Shown: positions 35,001-50,197 of the stretch, piece by piece
Layout: every line of letters begins with the position of its first letter
How positions within the stretch are numbered: the first letter of the stretch is position 1
NCBI GenBank assembly: GCA_029964075.1
Contig: CM057137.1
Location: 1,116,001 to 1,180,000, forward strand
DNA from: Patiria pectinifera
Lineage: Eukaryota; Echinodermata; Asteroidea; Valvatida; Asterinidae
Length of the DNA: 64,000 bases
Direction: 5' to 3'
Notes under the pieces: model-generated
Told to the model about the DNA's origin: nothing
Seen by the model: only the letters and a program-made list of their open reading frames with translations
The model's database searches: none
Position numbers and translations under genes: made by a program

Positions 35001-38000
35001 ATTCATGAATCGTCAGCTAACAGTGGTTGACGTGACATATTTGAAGATAGCACAGAAGTATCCAAGCTTGAATGAACCGCAGTCAAATTTTCATCAATTG
35101 TCATAGTCCCAGTCCTGATTCCCCGCTGAATATTGTTATACAAACATCTGTTGGTAACCAGTAACCAGTGTTTTGACAACCGTGGTAGCCTGGTTCTGTA
35201 AAGATACTCATTCATGCAACCATTGTGAAGTAGATAAACTTTGATGCGTATATGTCAAATTACATTTAATCATAGTTTTTCTTCACCGCTATTTTTTGCT
35301 TTTTTGTTAGATTATTTTGATTTTTTGTTGATCAGCCGCTTAACAGGGTTGTCCATTCTTATTGCAAAATGCAAATAAAGAGGGATTTCTGGAACTTGCG
35401 ATTATGCCAATGATGACTTTGCCTCCAAAAATGTCACGATTTACCATTTTAATTTGCACTGGCTTGAAGAATGGATTGGGTTTAATCACAGAGCATTTTC
35501 AGAGATCATGGGTGCATGAATTCAGGCTGTGGCTCAGTCAGGTTCCCTGCTTTGCTACCATACATACATTCAAGCTACCAACAGGAATCCAGACCTTCCG
35601 TAGCCCTAGCCTTATTCGTTTTAATGGCTTCAAGTAATAGGATATAGCCAATGTTGAAACAAAGTGTGATAAAGTACCTTACAGAATGTTAAACTTGTTT
35701 TCATAGTTTGCACAATCCCTGTTAGACATTAGTTGCTGCTTTTGCATTTTTTTGCTGTAGATTAGGGGCTTGCTTTTTTTGTTGTTATTACCAGACATTT
35801 CCACGCTGTTATGTTTGTCACATATTATTTTGCAATTTGCCTTTTCTTTGCATGTTTTTTCTTTGGTTGCTGGTCGCATCTTTCCTGCATTGATTGGACA
35901 TGTGTCATCCCGTGTGATTTTTTCGTTCATTTGTGGCCTGGATTTTAGGCTTTCAAGAATCTGGCGAAGGTAAAAGTTTGTGTACAATTCATTTCATTTT
36001 CAAAATCACAAATCGATTTCATTGGAACGGAAGCTTTTAAAAAACATGCACCATGCAAAATTGACACTGAAATCCTCCTTAGTCATTTGACTTTGAATGA
36101 TTAATTACTTGTCAAAATATGCCCAGAATCTTACAAAACTTGATTTTGATGTAGTGAGAAACAACTTCAAATAGTTCAAATGGAGTTGGGTGAAAGAGGT
36201 ATTTGGGAACAATTTTATTATTATTATTTTTTTTAAATTTTGATTGAATCTGTGTACTATGTGTCGTCATGGGAGCCTTACTTTATTTATTGAATTATAT
36301 ACAACTGGTTAAAATAAAACAAACAGAATTCTACCCAAATTCGCTATTTCATTTTTATTTCGCTGAAACTTAGGCCAGAAAATCACAGTTTTCGTACTGA
36401 AAGTAACTTTTACACAGTGACAATTCCATTTCATTTTGAACGATAATATACAAATTAATCTCATTTTCAGGCCAATCAAGAGAGCTCCCAGGAACAGCAG
36501 TTGCAGCAAAGCATGATGGGTAATTCCTTTGTGTACCCACCCGGGGGAGCCACCCCTATGCAGCCAACACTGAGCACCTGGGGATCCGACTTTGATACCA
36601 CCATGTTTAAACCGCAGGTATGTTGTCTATGGCTGTTGCTTTGCCAGTGGGAGAAATTGCTTTTTTTCTAAGTGAGCTTGCTATTGTGAATTGATTATGT
36701 AAGTCATTCAGATAATTTGCATATATTAGTTGCATTTTGTGTGGACTTTGCCCTGATTAAAGCATCTTGAGTTGATGAAAGTTTAACTGTTGTAGAAATA
36801 GTTTTTATGTGATAATAGAATGGTTTAGCAAAAAAATGTAGCCATTGAAATGTGAGCCGTGTGTTAGAAAGTTAAGAATGGGTGAAAACAGTTAGATAAC
36901 GACACTTCATTATGAGTTATGACATTGGAACACTTAAACTAATTCAAACAAGTTAATGCACAAAGTGAGTTCTATATTTTATAAAGTCTTGCAGAGAACG
37001 AAAATGCGTAGTGACTAGAGCATTTTGTGCTTGATATTCATTGAAGAATGATCTTTATGTTTTAATTTCAAATTTTTATTGCTTGTTTATTAGAAGTTTG
37101 TGAGAAATGAAATGTTTGAGAAGAAAATTAACAGATAGTTGTTGGAAGTCTGTCAGTTCCTCGGTGCAAAGCTAATGTCATGTCGCTTGCTGGTATGTAT
37201 GTGTGTTATATTTAGCTGACTATGTCATATCAGAATCGACCAATGGGCCCACAGATGCCCACTCCGACCCCGGCACAGCTCGAATCGCCCGGTGTGGTAT
37301 GTATCCAAAAAACATCAGCGTTCCGCAAAATACTGTAACTTGCACCCGTTGAATGAACTAACGTTTGGAGCAGCACTTAACCGTAACACTCCTAGATCCT
37401 TCAAAATCCACCGAGGAAGGTTTCTGAAGGATTTTTTTTTGTAGGATTTCGGAAGAAGCCAGCCGGTTTTACATTGTATAGGACCTGATGTCCAATGAAT
37501 TTGCATGAGGATTTTGGAGGATTCAGGGGGACTTCTAGCAAAAATTCCTTGCGAATAATCTGGTTTTGTTTTACTGGTTACAATGTGACTGTTCTTTTCT
37601 CTATTTTCATTTTTATTTTACGATTGAATATTTTCTGTTTACAGGATTTTGTTTACATTTTCCCCCTAGTGTGGTTCCTCATCTTATGTCAATTACGTAT
37701 TCTGTACTCGTCTTGCACACCGCTTACACACTTACGACTAGTATTGCTTTGTGAATTGGGAAAACAAGATATACGTAGCTAGAGAAAATCAATTATTTGT
37801 TTGCATTTGCTATTTCCAGTCTGTTCCACCCCCGTAACCAGTTTTCTTGGTAACGGCAAAAAAAAATTGTAGGCATGATACTGTTTCCAGATTTTCTGTG
37901 TGATACTTATTTTACTCCTACTAACATTCAGCGTTTGGTGGACTCGTGTTCTGTTGCTGTTTTTGGCTTTTTTTGACTAATCTCATTCATAAAATGCACC

Positions 38001-41000
38001 ACTCAAGATGTTCAAGACTTCATCACTTATTTGCCTTGTGTTTTTGTTCTATTTCTGGGCCCTGGTTCGAATCCCAGCCATGTTTAAATGTGATTTTTTT
38101 TAAAAAGGTTTTTTCAAACTTCTTTGGACTGTGCTGGCTTTGGTTACCGTACACAGCGATGCAGTTTTGGCATAACAAAGTTATGGCTGATTAATTTGGT
38201 TGTGTGTTTGGAAGCTTCAAGAGTGGGGGTTCGAATCCAACTATTGGTTGTTTTTTTGCCTTGGACGCATATCTTAATCATTTTTGAGGACTTTGAGGAC
38301 AGTATTTGTCATGCTACATATCACAGTTGAATTCTTCAAAGGCAATCAAACATTGCAACCGTTCTGAAATGAATATGCCCAGCTGTAGTTTCATGCAGAA
38401 TGCTTCAATTTTCTAGTTAAAGTGAACACATTTTCAGATTAAAAAAAGTTTGTCGAATCACTCGTCTTGTTGAGCTTGGATATGCTAACTCGGGCAAAAC
38501 TTGGGGAGATACTAAAACAAAGTTTGTCTCACCATAAACAGGTTACCATCCAGAACGCTGTGTGGTTTATATTGCATGTAACTGGTACTCGGCTGGTTTT
38601 GTGCTAAACACCTACATTTTGCTAAGCAATATTAACTACTGTGTGAATGACAGTAGTGTATGGACCGTAACAACGTTTTAAATCTTTAATCTAGATGACT
38701 ATGGATTTTATCTCCCTTTTCAATTTTCAGAGTTCTTTTCTTGCGAATCAGTCATCGCGTGCAGTTCGTAGTCTAGGCATGAGTATGGGCGGGACAGGGT
38801 GGACTCCCCCGAGAGCTTATTTCCCACGAGCGTCCACGCCCAGTATTGCCTTGCAGGCAGTGAGTATTCTCTCAATATCTTGACAATTTCTAATGTTGAG
38901 TTAGATTTTTACTTAATTTAATGCCAGGTTTGACGTATTTACAGGGTGAGGGAAAAAAAACGAAATGTTGGGACCATTGTTTTAGGGAAGTTCTGCATGT
39001 AGCATTTTCAAAATCTAGGACATGAAAGCCCAATTCATAAGCTTTTATTTAGTACAAAAATCATTCAAATCACTCATGTACTTTTTAAGTTCTGTTCACG
39101 GATCGCAAAAAAAGTTCAGTGTTCTTTCAGCAAAACGAAAACAATTCACATAGGGATGTGTGTGAATTGTTACTCATTTTGCTGAAAGAACGCACACCTT
39201 TTTGGTGATCCGTGGACAGAACCTTAAAACGGTGGTTGTGTTTAAAATTCCGTAACTTGAAAAGTACATGAGTGATTTGAATGATTCTTGTACTAAAAGA
39301 AAGCTCATGAATTGGGCTTTCATATACTAGATTTTGAAAGTGCTACATGCAGAACTTCAATAAAACAATAGTCCCGACATTTGGGTTTTGCTTTTTTTTG
39401 TACTCACCCTGTACTGTGTCTTTTTCATGTACACAGTTGCATATTGCTAATCTCATAGCATTGTACTTCCATGAGAAATGTTGGCTATAGTTTCAAGGTT
39501 CCCATAGTCATGGAAAAATATCCTGAAAAATCCTGGAATTTAAAGCTAGGCATCGAAAGTTATGGAATTCCATGTTTTAGTTTTGAGTGAGAACCCTGAA
39601 TTGACTGCTTCCAGCATCTGTATACCATCCATGTTGCAAGTGCTGACATAAGGAGGTGCTCCTCAAGTTTCTTCCCTCGTTGCGGAATTCCTTTTCAAAA
39701 TTCTGCTCTCCCACTTCTATATTTTAAAAAATTAATCTCAGTTCTAGTGAAATGTCAGAATCTCCCTTATTGCATGTTTCATTCTGTTTTTGTAGTCACA
39801 ACGTTCAGTGGCCTGTGGTCGGGCAAATTGTGGTTGATCAAAAATCGTACAAGTCTCGAATTGAAATTTGTCCTGAATCTATTTTGATGCTCCACAGACC
39901 AAGGGAGGCACGGCTACTTTCACCTTCAATTCCCCCTCCTCGCAAAAGAATCGGGCAAACCTACGGCGCGTGGTGGCGCTCTACGACTACACCGCGCAAC
40001 GCTCGGACGAGCTGAGCCTGCGACAGGGAGACTGGATCTCCGTGCTTCACGAGGACAACGAGAATTGGTGGATGGGACAGCTGGATAACGGACAACAGGG
40101 CTACTTCCCTGCTAACTATGTGACGGATGAGTGTAAGGATGGGGTGGGAGAAGGGGTGGGGATTTAGGGTGGGGGAATTGATGAATGGGTCCGTTGATAA
40201 TGGAAAACAGGGGTACTTCCCTGAGGATGAGTGTAAGGACAGGGTGGGAGAAGGGGTAGGGATTAGGGTGGGGGAAATTGGTGGATGGGTCTGCTTGAAA
40301 ATGGACAACGGGGCTACGTTCCTGCTCAGTATATGGCAGGTGAGTGTACGGATTGGGTAGCAGAAGGGGTGGGGATTAGGGTGGTGAATAGGGTAGGGGG
40401 ATTGGAGGAATCGGTGAGCTGGATACCATCTTGAGTAGTGGTGGCTCTGTTCAAAGCAGACAGGAGTGGACGCTACCAAACAATAGGTGGGAGTACTTTT
40501 GGCATAAATGCTGATGCATGTAGATTCACAAATTTGACGAGATGTAAATGATTTCCCCCCCCCCCAAAAAAATGAAAGATGAAAGGGGGGAGTTACATCC
40601 TCCCACCCCACCCCAAGCAACACTCTTAATTTAATGTCTTTCTCACTTAATAGATCTTCAGGAGGAACCTTTAGTCCAGGAAGAAGCAGAGTACCTTGGT
40701 GAAATCCCTGGCAGCACAGGGGCGGAGGAGACTGATTCAGCTAGCACTACCCCGCGCAGAAGGGGCAAAGGAAAGGCCAAAAAGGGCGGGACCAGAGTAA
40801 GAACAAAAATAGAATTTAAAACATCTTGAGGTCAGTATAGACTTCACTTTGTCTAAGAGTTAAAAAGCCACTGCTTTCTTGACTCAAAATTACATTAGTA
40901 GCAAAACAGCTTTCTGTGACAGAGACACTTTTTTCCAGACATTTTTACTCTTCTTTTTTTTTTCAGATGACGGCTGTTGTCTCTAAAAGTGGCGAGCTGA

Positions 41001-41882
41001 AGATTTTGTCGGCTGCCGAGGACAGTGACTTAGACATCACGCCAGCCACCAGGTAAAACATCTCAAGACTTAATCAACAATATTAAATTGTTCCTCATTT
41101 CTTCTCAGAAAATACTGAGCATACAATGCTATTATTACGCATGTGTCTGGTGGGATGATGTCTTTTTTCAAATGTTTCTCATAATTTTCTTTAACAGCCA
41201 AAGAAGACGGAAAAAGAAAACTCTTTCCCGAGAACTGGCTGTAGATCTCAGCCAGAATGGAAACAACATATCAGATGCGGACACGACGCCCCGCAGGCAG
41301 CGAACCAGGACTAGGTCACAAAGTGCTCAGAGACGTCTTACGTCTTCCTTTGACGCTGTGGATGTTGGCATCCCGCCAAGACCTCAGAAGAAACGCTCCA
41401 AGATGGTAGATGAAACTGCGTTATCAAACGAGGACATAGCTGGGAGTTTGAGGACCCCGCGGCTCAGCAAAACGTTGTCGCAGAAGGACATTCTGGCTGG
41501 ATCCGAGGACATAAAACCGAGGACGCCTCGTAAGAAACGCTCCAAGACAGCAGACAACACCGTGTTATCAAATGAGGACATCTCGAGCAGTTCAAGGACA
41601 AAACCTCGGTTGGCCAAGACGATATCAAAAGAGCAGCTTCTGAGCGGGTCTGAGGACGTTGAGCCGAGGACGCCAAAACCTCGCAAGAAACGCTCAAAGA
41701 CGGCAGAGGATGCTGCTATGACCAACGGCCACCTAGCTGGGAGTTCTAGGACTAGGACACCACAACGGACTAAGACCGCATCAAGAGATGGGTCCGTGGA
41801 GGAGTTAGAACCTAGGACACCCAGCGAGAAGAAAGGTGGCAAGAGGAAACAGAAGACGAACCATACCGAGAGAACAGTCTAG
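23093..41882 (+). CDS. AHI1: Jouberin homologue: coiled-coil, WD40 and SH3 protein
   Basis: 28 coding exons, about 1417 aa, all phases consistent: 23093-23108, 23742-23804, 23997-24075, 24570-24633, 24792-25057, 25530-25753, 26564-26789, 27107-27202, 27650-27752, 28551-28646, 28812-28910, 29051-29176, 29381-29442, 29802-29933, 30314-30368, 30478-30762, 31244-31385, 33051-33198, 33584-33717, 34223-34363, 34716-34906, 36471-36617, 37216-37296, 38731-38859, 39898-40132, 40654-40796, 40967-41052, 41198-41882. Layout: Lys/Glu-rich N terminus (1-250), a conserved AHI1 region (about 250-540) with [18 protein letters not shown]40 repeats (about 540-860; [39 protein letters not shown]), a low-complexity linker, one SH3 domain (about 1059-1112; [31 protein letters not shown]) and a basic tail with three 45-50-residue repeats. 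In vertebrates AHI1 acts at the ciliary transition zone and is mutated in Joubert syndrome. The human protein is 1196 aa, so this one is longer, partly through the tail. ATGs at 23093 and 23096 are adjacent and in frame; a cassette exon could be missed in the long introns. Confidence 0.96.
25094..25407 (+). mobile_element. MITE-like element in AHI1 intron 5
   Basis: Left end AAAGGTATAGTCCATCATTT; right end AAATGATGGACGCTATCTTT, the approximate reverse complement. The about 315-bp spacing, AT-rich interior and lack of coding sequence fit a non-autonomous transposon. Confidence 0.7.
25987..26072. repeat. Hairpin element in AHI1 intron 6
   Basis: TAATCTCTTTTGTGAGTTTG at the left pairs with CAAACTCACAAAAGATATTA at the right; arms of about 34 bp extend inward through GATGGTTCTGAGA / TCTCCTCAAAACCATC, with a short loop near 26021-26035. 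Confidence 0.85.
27859..27989. mobile_element. Palindromic MITE family 3, complete copy with TTAA ends
   Basis: A 131-bp near-perfect palindrome centred on GGCTGCAGCC at about 27924. It begins TTAAGCCGTGTCCGAATTAC and ends GTAATTTGGGACACAGCCTTAA when read to 27989 (outer part GGGACACAGCCTTAA). TTAA at both ends recalls piggyBac-type target sites. Sits in AHI1 intron 9. A truncated relative lies at 49949-50055. Confidence 0.88.
27990..28160 (+). repeat. Dispersed repeat family 4, copy 1 (GGTTACCAGC type)
   Basis: AHI1 intron 9. Contains TAGGTTACCAGCTAAAAT, TTGTGACTGGTGCTCAGCTG and several GCTTAGCAAAA/ACTAAGCAATA units. Copies with the same order of motifs occur at 29505-29590, 38530-38640 and 44795-44885, all in plus orientation. 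Confidence 0.7.
28167..28448. mobile_element. MITE with GGGCCCAATTTCATG terminal inverted repeats
   Basis: Left end CTGGGCCCAATTTCATGGTG, right end GCCATGAAATTGGGCCCTGG; about 30-bp terminal inverted repeats extend to GCTAAGCA / TGTTAAGCAGC. About 280 bp, in AHI1 intron 9 next to the family-3 and family-4 repeats. No coding potential. Confidence 0.85.
29203..29262 (-). repeat. Dispersed repeat copy B (TTTGCACAGAGCGCCCTC)
   Basis: AHI1 intron 12. Inverted relative to the copy at 4671-4733 in NSMCE1 intron 4, sharing the GAGCGCCCTC core plus flanking TCAATAG and TCTGTG. Confidence 0.6.
29505..29590 (+). repeat. Dispersed repeat family 4, copy 2
   Basis: AHI1 intron 13: AAATAGGTTACCAGCCAAGA, GTCATAGAGTGGATATT and ATGTAACTGGTTCTCCGC follow the order seen in the other copies. 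Confidence 0.7.
30780..31205 (+). repeat. Minisatellite (about 10-11-bp TCCTCACAAG units) filling AHI1 intron 16
   Basis: Roughly 40 degenerate units such as CACAAGTCCC, CACAAGTCCT and CACAAGTTCT occupy most of the 481-base intron between exons 16 and 17. None of the units creates a stop in the frame of exon 16, so that frame stays open through the intron as a Ser/Pro/His/Lys-rich stretch, then runs into exon 17 out of phase. Confidence 0.92.
32253..32395. repeat. Dispersed repeat copy 2 (CAACAAAAGAGGGC type)
   Basis: AHI1 intron 17; partner of the sequence at 3550-3660. Contains CCGTGCACCAACAAAAGAGG near its start and an AGTGCCCTCTTTAGC stretch near its end, which roughly mirrors the start, so it may be a degenerate inverted-repeat element. 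Confidence 0.55.
38064..38238 (+). repeat. Two tRNA-like B boxes in AHI1 intron 23
   Basis: GGTTCGAATCC, a perfect match to the RNA polymerase III B-box consensus, occurs at 38064-38074 and again at 38228-38238, each with a short pairing-like flank (CCCTGGTTCGAATCCCAGCC at the first). I found no convincing A box or cloverleaf, so these could be tRNA-derived SINE remnants rather than tRNA genes. Confidence 0.45.
38530..38640 (+). repeat. Dispersed repeat family 4, copy 3
   Basis: AHI1 intron 23: AAACAGGTTACCATCCAGAA, TTGCATGTAACTGGTACTCG and TTTGCTAAGCAATATT follow the family order. Confidence 0.7.
38939..39413. mobile_element. Long foldback MITE in AHI1 intron 24 (about 475 bp)
   Basis: Begins TTACAGGGTGAGGGAAAAAA and ends TTTGTACTCACCCTGTA. 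The arms are about 200 bp each and pair over most of their length: for example AGTTCTGCATGTAGCA at 38989 is matched by TGCTACATGCAGAACT near 39341, and CATTCAAATCACTCATGTAC near 39063 by GTACATGAGTGATTTGAATG near 39264. The CAGGGTGAG end is shared with the element at 54664-54881. Confidence 0.9.
40062..40390 (+). repeat. Tandem array duplicating the SH3-exon end and donor
   Basis: Three units of about 100-117 bp. The first includes the last 71 coding bases of AHI1 exon 25 (from TTGGTGGATGGGACAG), its donor GAGT|GTAAGG and the following GGTGGGAGAAGGGGTGGGG. The second (from about 40178) keeps GGGTACTTCCCTGAGGATGA and a GAGTGTAAGG donor. The third (from about 40282) keeps AATGGACAACGGGGCTACG and a weaker GAGTGTACGG. 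Copies two and three are intronic and have lost parts of the SH3 coding sequence. Confidence 0.85.
41388..41826 (+). repeat. Threefold coding repeat in the last AHI1 exon
   Basis: Units at about 41388-41531, 41532-41684 and 41685-41826 each start with AAGAAACGCTC and encode KKRSK..., then a variable helix-like stretch ([30 protein letters not shown]), a basic segment and an acidic [10 protein letters not shown] / [10 protein letters not shown] / VEELEPRTP end. Units are 45-51 residues. Putative nuclear-localisation-like and TP phosphosite motifs recur, but their role is unknown. Confidence 0.92.
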
Positions 41883-42050
41883 AATGCTTCCAAATTGACA
41901 AGATGAGTACCGTGGGTGCTTGCCTTGCGTTTTTGGTGCATGCTCATAGAACAACCTTCACCACTTCTTGTCCTGTACCTGAGATATCCTGAATTATGTA
42001 TACACCTGTACTTAGTATGTGAGATCGGAAGGTTAACCTATTAGCACTTG

Positions 42051-42100
42051 TATTACATTGTGTTACATTGTAATACATTGTATTACATTGTATTACTTTG
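42051..42100 (+). repeat. Decamer microsatellite (TATTACATTG)5
   Basis: Five consecutive 10-mers: TATTACATTG, TGTTACATTG, TAATACATTG, TATTACATTG, TATTACTTTG, in the presumed AHI1 3' UTR. Confidence 0.9.
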
Positions 42101-44470
42101 TATTCATTACTTTCCCTCATATTAAACAGTCTGTGCTGGGTCAGTTTGAAGCAGTACATGAACTAATAGGTTAAACTGTGTGTGAATTTCTGAAATGCTT
42201 AGAGAAAGGCGTTGTAAATTGTTTGTGAATATACTGTACAAAGATTTTCTTGAAGAAGGAAGCGTAAATATTATTTATCATTTGTTGATAACTAGACACC
42301 ATTGTATTTGCTGTGTCTATTCCTTTAACCCAAACCTCACCTAAAGCTACAAAATACTACTGAGTAGTAACCTGTAGTATGCATTTCTTTCCATACAAGT
42401 GTGCACAACACATGTAGTATTCTGTGGTATTTGGTCCTTGACCCCCAAAGACGTTAGTGTTAATGTTGTCTAATGACTTCTCAGCCTAAATGGAGCCTGC
42501 AAAATACGTTTAACAGCAAGTTGGCCTTCTACGAATGCATAAAAGCTCTGTACAATTGTGCTTTATAAAAATTCAAATAACCATTTGAGACAAAGATCAA
42601 CAACAGAACCTCTTTGTGTTCAGGCTAACAATTTATTATACATGTACATGTATAAACAATGAACAAATCTGTATATAAATGTTTTGTTGAAATGCCCACT
42701 GCAGTGTGCTATTAAAAAATTGCATGCAGTACTTTCTTAACGACGAAGATCCGTCCGCTTCAAACAGGGTTGGAATTTTATTAAATTGTAGAAATTTTTC
42801 AAAGTCTGTTATAATATTGCCCACTGTTTTATGCACCTTGACTGTTGTACATGTACTTTTTAAACTGTGTTACTCAAGCTCAAAATTGCTAGGCTAGTGA
42901 GTGTATTTTGCTATTTTGGCGAAATAATTTACACTTGTAACTTTTTTTCACAAGTGAAAGTTCCAGCTGTTGGTAGTTTCCACATCTTAATTCAACTGAC
43001 AACTCTTCCTTGAGCAAGCGTTTTATTGATCCAAATTATCATAACTTGCTATTCTGATGGTGAATTGAGGATCCATTTAGATCTTTGTCCAGAATTTGCC
43101 AACATCATTCTGAGTGCTTTGTTTCTTGCGTAGTACATGCAGAACAGGCTTTCTGTTTCATTCGACAAATAATTAGAACCATTGTCATGCACTTATTTCA
43201 AACAGTTCTCACAAGATATTTTTTTCATGACAAAACCAGATATGAAGTATTGATGTTTTTCCAGCTGGTTCAAACCCACCATTTTCGGTGAATTTGCCTA
43301 TAAATTTACCAATAGAATTCAAATTCCTTTTATACTTGGAACAAAATTAAACATGTGATTAAAAATTATGGAATTGTATTCATTGCAATGCAATTGGACA
43401 AGTACTTATGCATTGTACTTCATTGTGAAACCTTGTTGAATTTGGATGAATTTTGTATTCTGATATTAAACAAATAACATTAAAACTTTTCAGTTTTATT
43501 CTACTAACTGGTGTTCCTGTTTGTCATGTTTCACATTAAGATGGCACATGCATTTAATTTTTGGCAAATTTTTACATGCAAAATCATGGTAGCATTTGAA
43601 AGTCATGAAATAGTTGATTGGTTTCAGTAATGTCCCGTGAATCCGGCTATTACATCAACTTACAACAGAACAAAAGCATTAAAATCAATCAAAGTCACCT
43701 GGAGAGAAAATAAAATTGGTCAACTTTAAAAGTTCTGAATTCACAAAAAAAGTACAAAATCTGAAATTAAAAAAAAATCTTGCTTCAAAATTATAAAAGT
43801 GAATACTTGCAGCCCATCGAGTATTCATTTCACCGTAACAAAAACCTTTAATGTTACAAAGATATACATAAAATAAAAAACATCTTAAGACTTGTTACAA
43901 AATCTCTCCAAGCAAGGCACACAGTAAGATCCGACATGCAGAAAGCTTCATTTTATAAGACAACATTAACAAAAACAATGCACTTATTTTAAGAATTATT
44001 TCATATATACTTTAGCTTCATCATGCACATCTCTGAATACAACACCCTGCACAAGCACATGATATTAAAACTCAAACTTGGACGGATAAGGGCAGAACAT
44101 CGCTCAAAGTTTTTAAATGCCCTTTTACACATGTGTATGCACTTGCAATATAAATATAGAATAACCAGTTTTTATTAATTCCACTGAAAAACAACCACAA
44201 CAGCCAAATTCAGGTACATGCATACTTGAAGATATTTTGTTGCCGGAAGGCAAATTCTCATAACACCACTGACCACTTCCAGTAATTAAAAAAGAAGCTG
44301 TTTTGTAAAATTCAAATTTAAATCAAGCATCCAGCGTGAATTTGGTATATAAAATGCCATTCAAATTCCCACAAACAGATATCCGTCAACACTGAACAGT
44401 TTTCCTGAACAATCGTCATAGGACTGAAAAATATCACTCAGTTCGTATGGTTCTAGGAATCCTTGCTTCC

Positions 44471-44571
44471 ATTCAGTTTCCACGATTTTGGAGTGTAGAA
44501 TTCAACTTGACAAGACGCCAATTCAGTTTCCACGATTTTGGAGTGTGGAATTCCACTTATACAAGACGCCA
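44471..44571 (+). repeat. 50-bp tandem duplication
   Basis: ATTCAGTTTCCACGATTTTG starts both 44471 and 44521, and both units end ACAAGACGCCA. A few substitutions and one inserted base distinguish them, so the duplication is fairly recent. Confidence 0.93.
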
Positions 44572-44794
44572 AAACTGAACACAGTCAATCATGAGACTAG
44601 TAGGCACATGATGGCACTATTCATCATTCCAAAATGATGAATTTAGGACGCTCCTTTTCAAAGCAAGATGCTTGAAGGCACAGTGTGATTTCCATTAATC
44701 ATTGCATGCATTTTGCCGCTTGCCGCACCAAAACCTGATGCGTCTGGGTAGCTGGTATGCCTTGATTCGTGCATCATCATCGCTCTGCAGAAAA

Positions 44795-44885
44795 AAAAAC
44801 GGTTACCAACCAAAACGTCATTAATGTTAAATGCTTGCGACTGGTTAACAGCTTGTTTTTACTAAGCAATGCATGTTCTTTTGCT
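44795..44885 (+). repeat. Dispersed repeat family 4, copy 4
   Basis: ACGGTTACCAACCAAAACGT, GCTTGCGACTGGTTAACAGC and TTTTACTAAGCAATGC follow the family order. The only copy outside AHI1, 0.5 kb beyond the PPP1R42 3' end. Confidence 0.6.
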
Positions 44886-45260
44886 AAACGTAAATGTGTA
44901 CTTTTCATGCATATCAAAATATTCAGGGTTTTTGTCTCCTACAAATTTTCAAATTTAAATTTTCATCTTGGTATGTTTTTTTGTTGGTAATTTTTAATTT
45001 TTGTTGGCCTCTGCAACCCACTTTTAATAGAAAAGGGCTTTTTATTTTGGGTTGCTCCACTTGCTCCTGATAACAGATCTGTGCTGCGGCGCAAATAGAC
45101 TGGTTCCCGGCTCCTCCATTATTGATTCTGATGGGGGGATCCAGGATACCTTGCAAGAATTGAACATTAATTCAAAATTTGTAAAGTAATTAAACGTTGG
45201 TCGATTCTTTCGGTCCAACTCATTCAAAAGTGAACGGAAATTCGATATTTAAAACAAAAC

Positions 45261-45266
45261 TTTATT
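45261..45266 (-). promoter_or_regulatory. Candidate poly(A) signal for PPP1R42
   Basis: TTTATT on plus reads AATAAA on minus, 89 bases beyond the PPP1R42 stop. Confidence 0.5.
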
Positions 45267-45354
45267 TTTTAGGATGAAACTTGAAATAGCTCAGACAGCA
45301 CATCTTTGACCTCTCTTAAATATGTTGGAGGATTTTTTTCTTCTTCAGGGTTTG

Positions 45355-50197
<4,843 letters not shown>

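Larger units (their letters stand above)
41883..45354. other. Convergent intergenic region AHI1 / PPP1R42
   Basis: Presumed AHI1 3' UTR at left and PPP1R42 3' UTR at right; no other gene recognised. It contains a 10-mer microsatellite (42051-42100), a 50-bp tandem duplication (44471-44571) and a family-4 repeat copy (44795-44885). An ATTAAA at 43465-43470 is one possible AHI1 end signal. Confidence 0.55.

Noticed and set aside
35679..35987. 102-codon minus-strand and 67-codon plus-strand frames in AHI1 intron 21
   Set aside because: AT-rich random sequence, no splice sites in phase with neighbouring exons, no family resemblance.
38064..38238. tRNA genes at the two GGTTCGAATCC sites
   Set aside because: No A box, acceptor stem or anticodon arm could be drawn at the proper spacing; reported only as B-box remnants.
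39961..40623. 220-codon minus-strand frame rich in Pro/His/Ser
   Set aside because: It is the antisense of AHI1 exon 25 and its tandem intronic duplication; compositional only.
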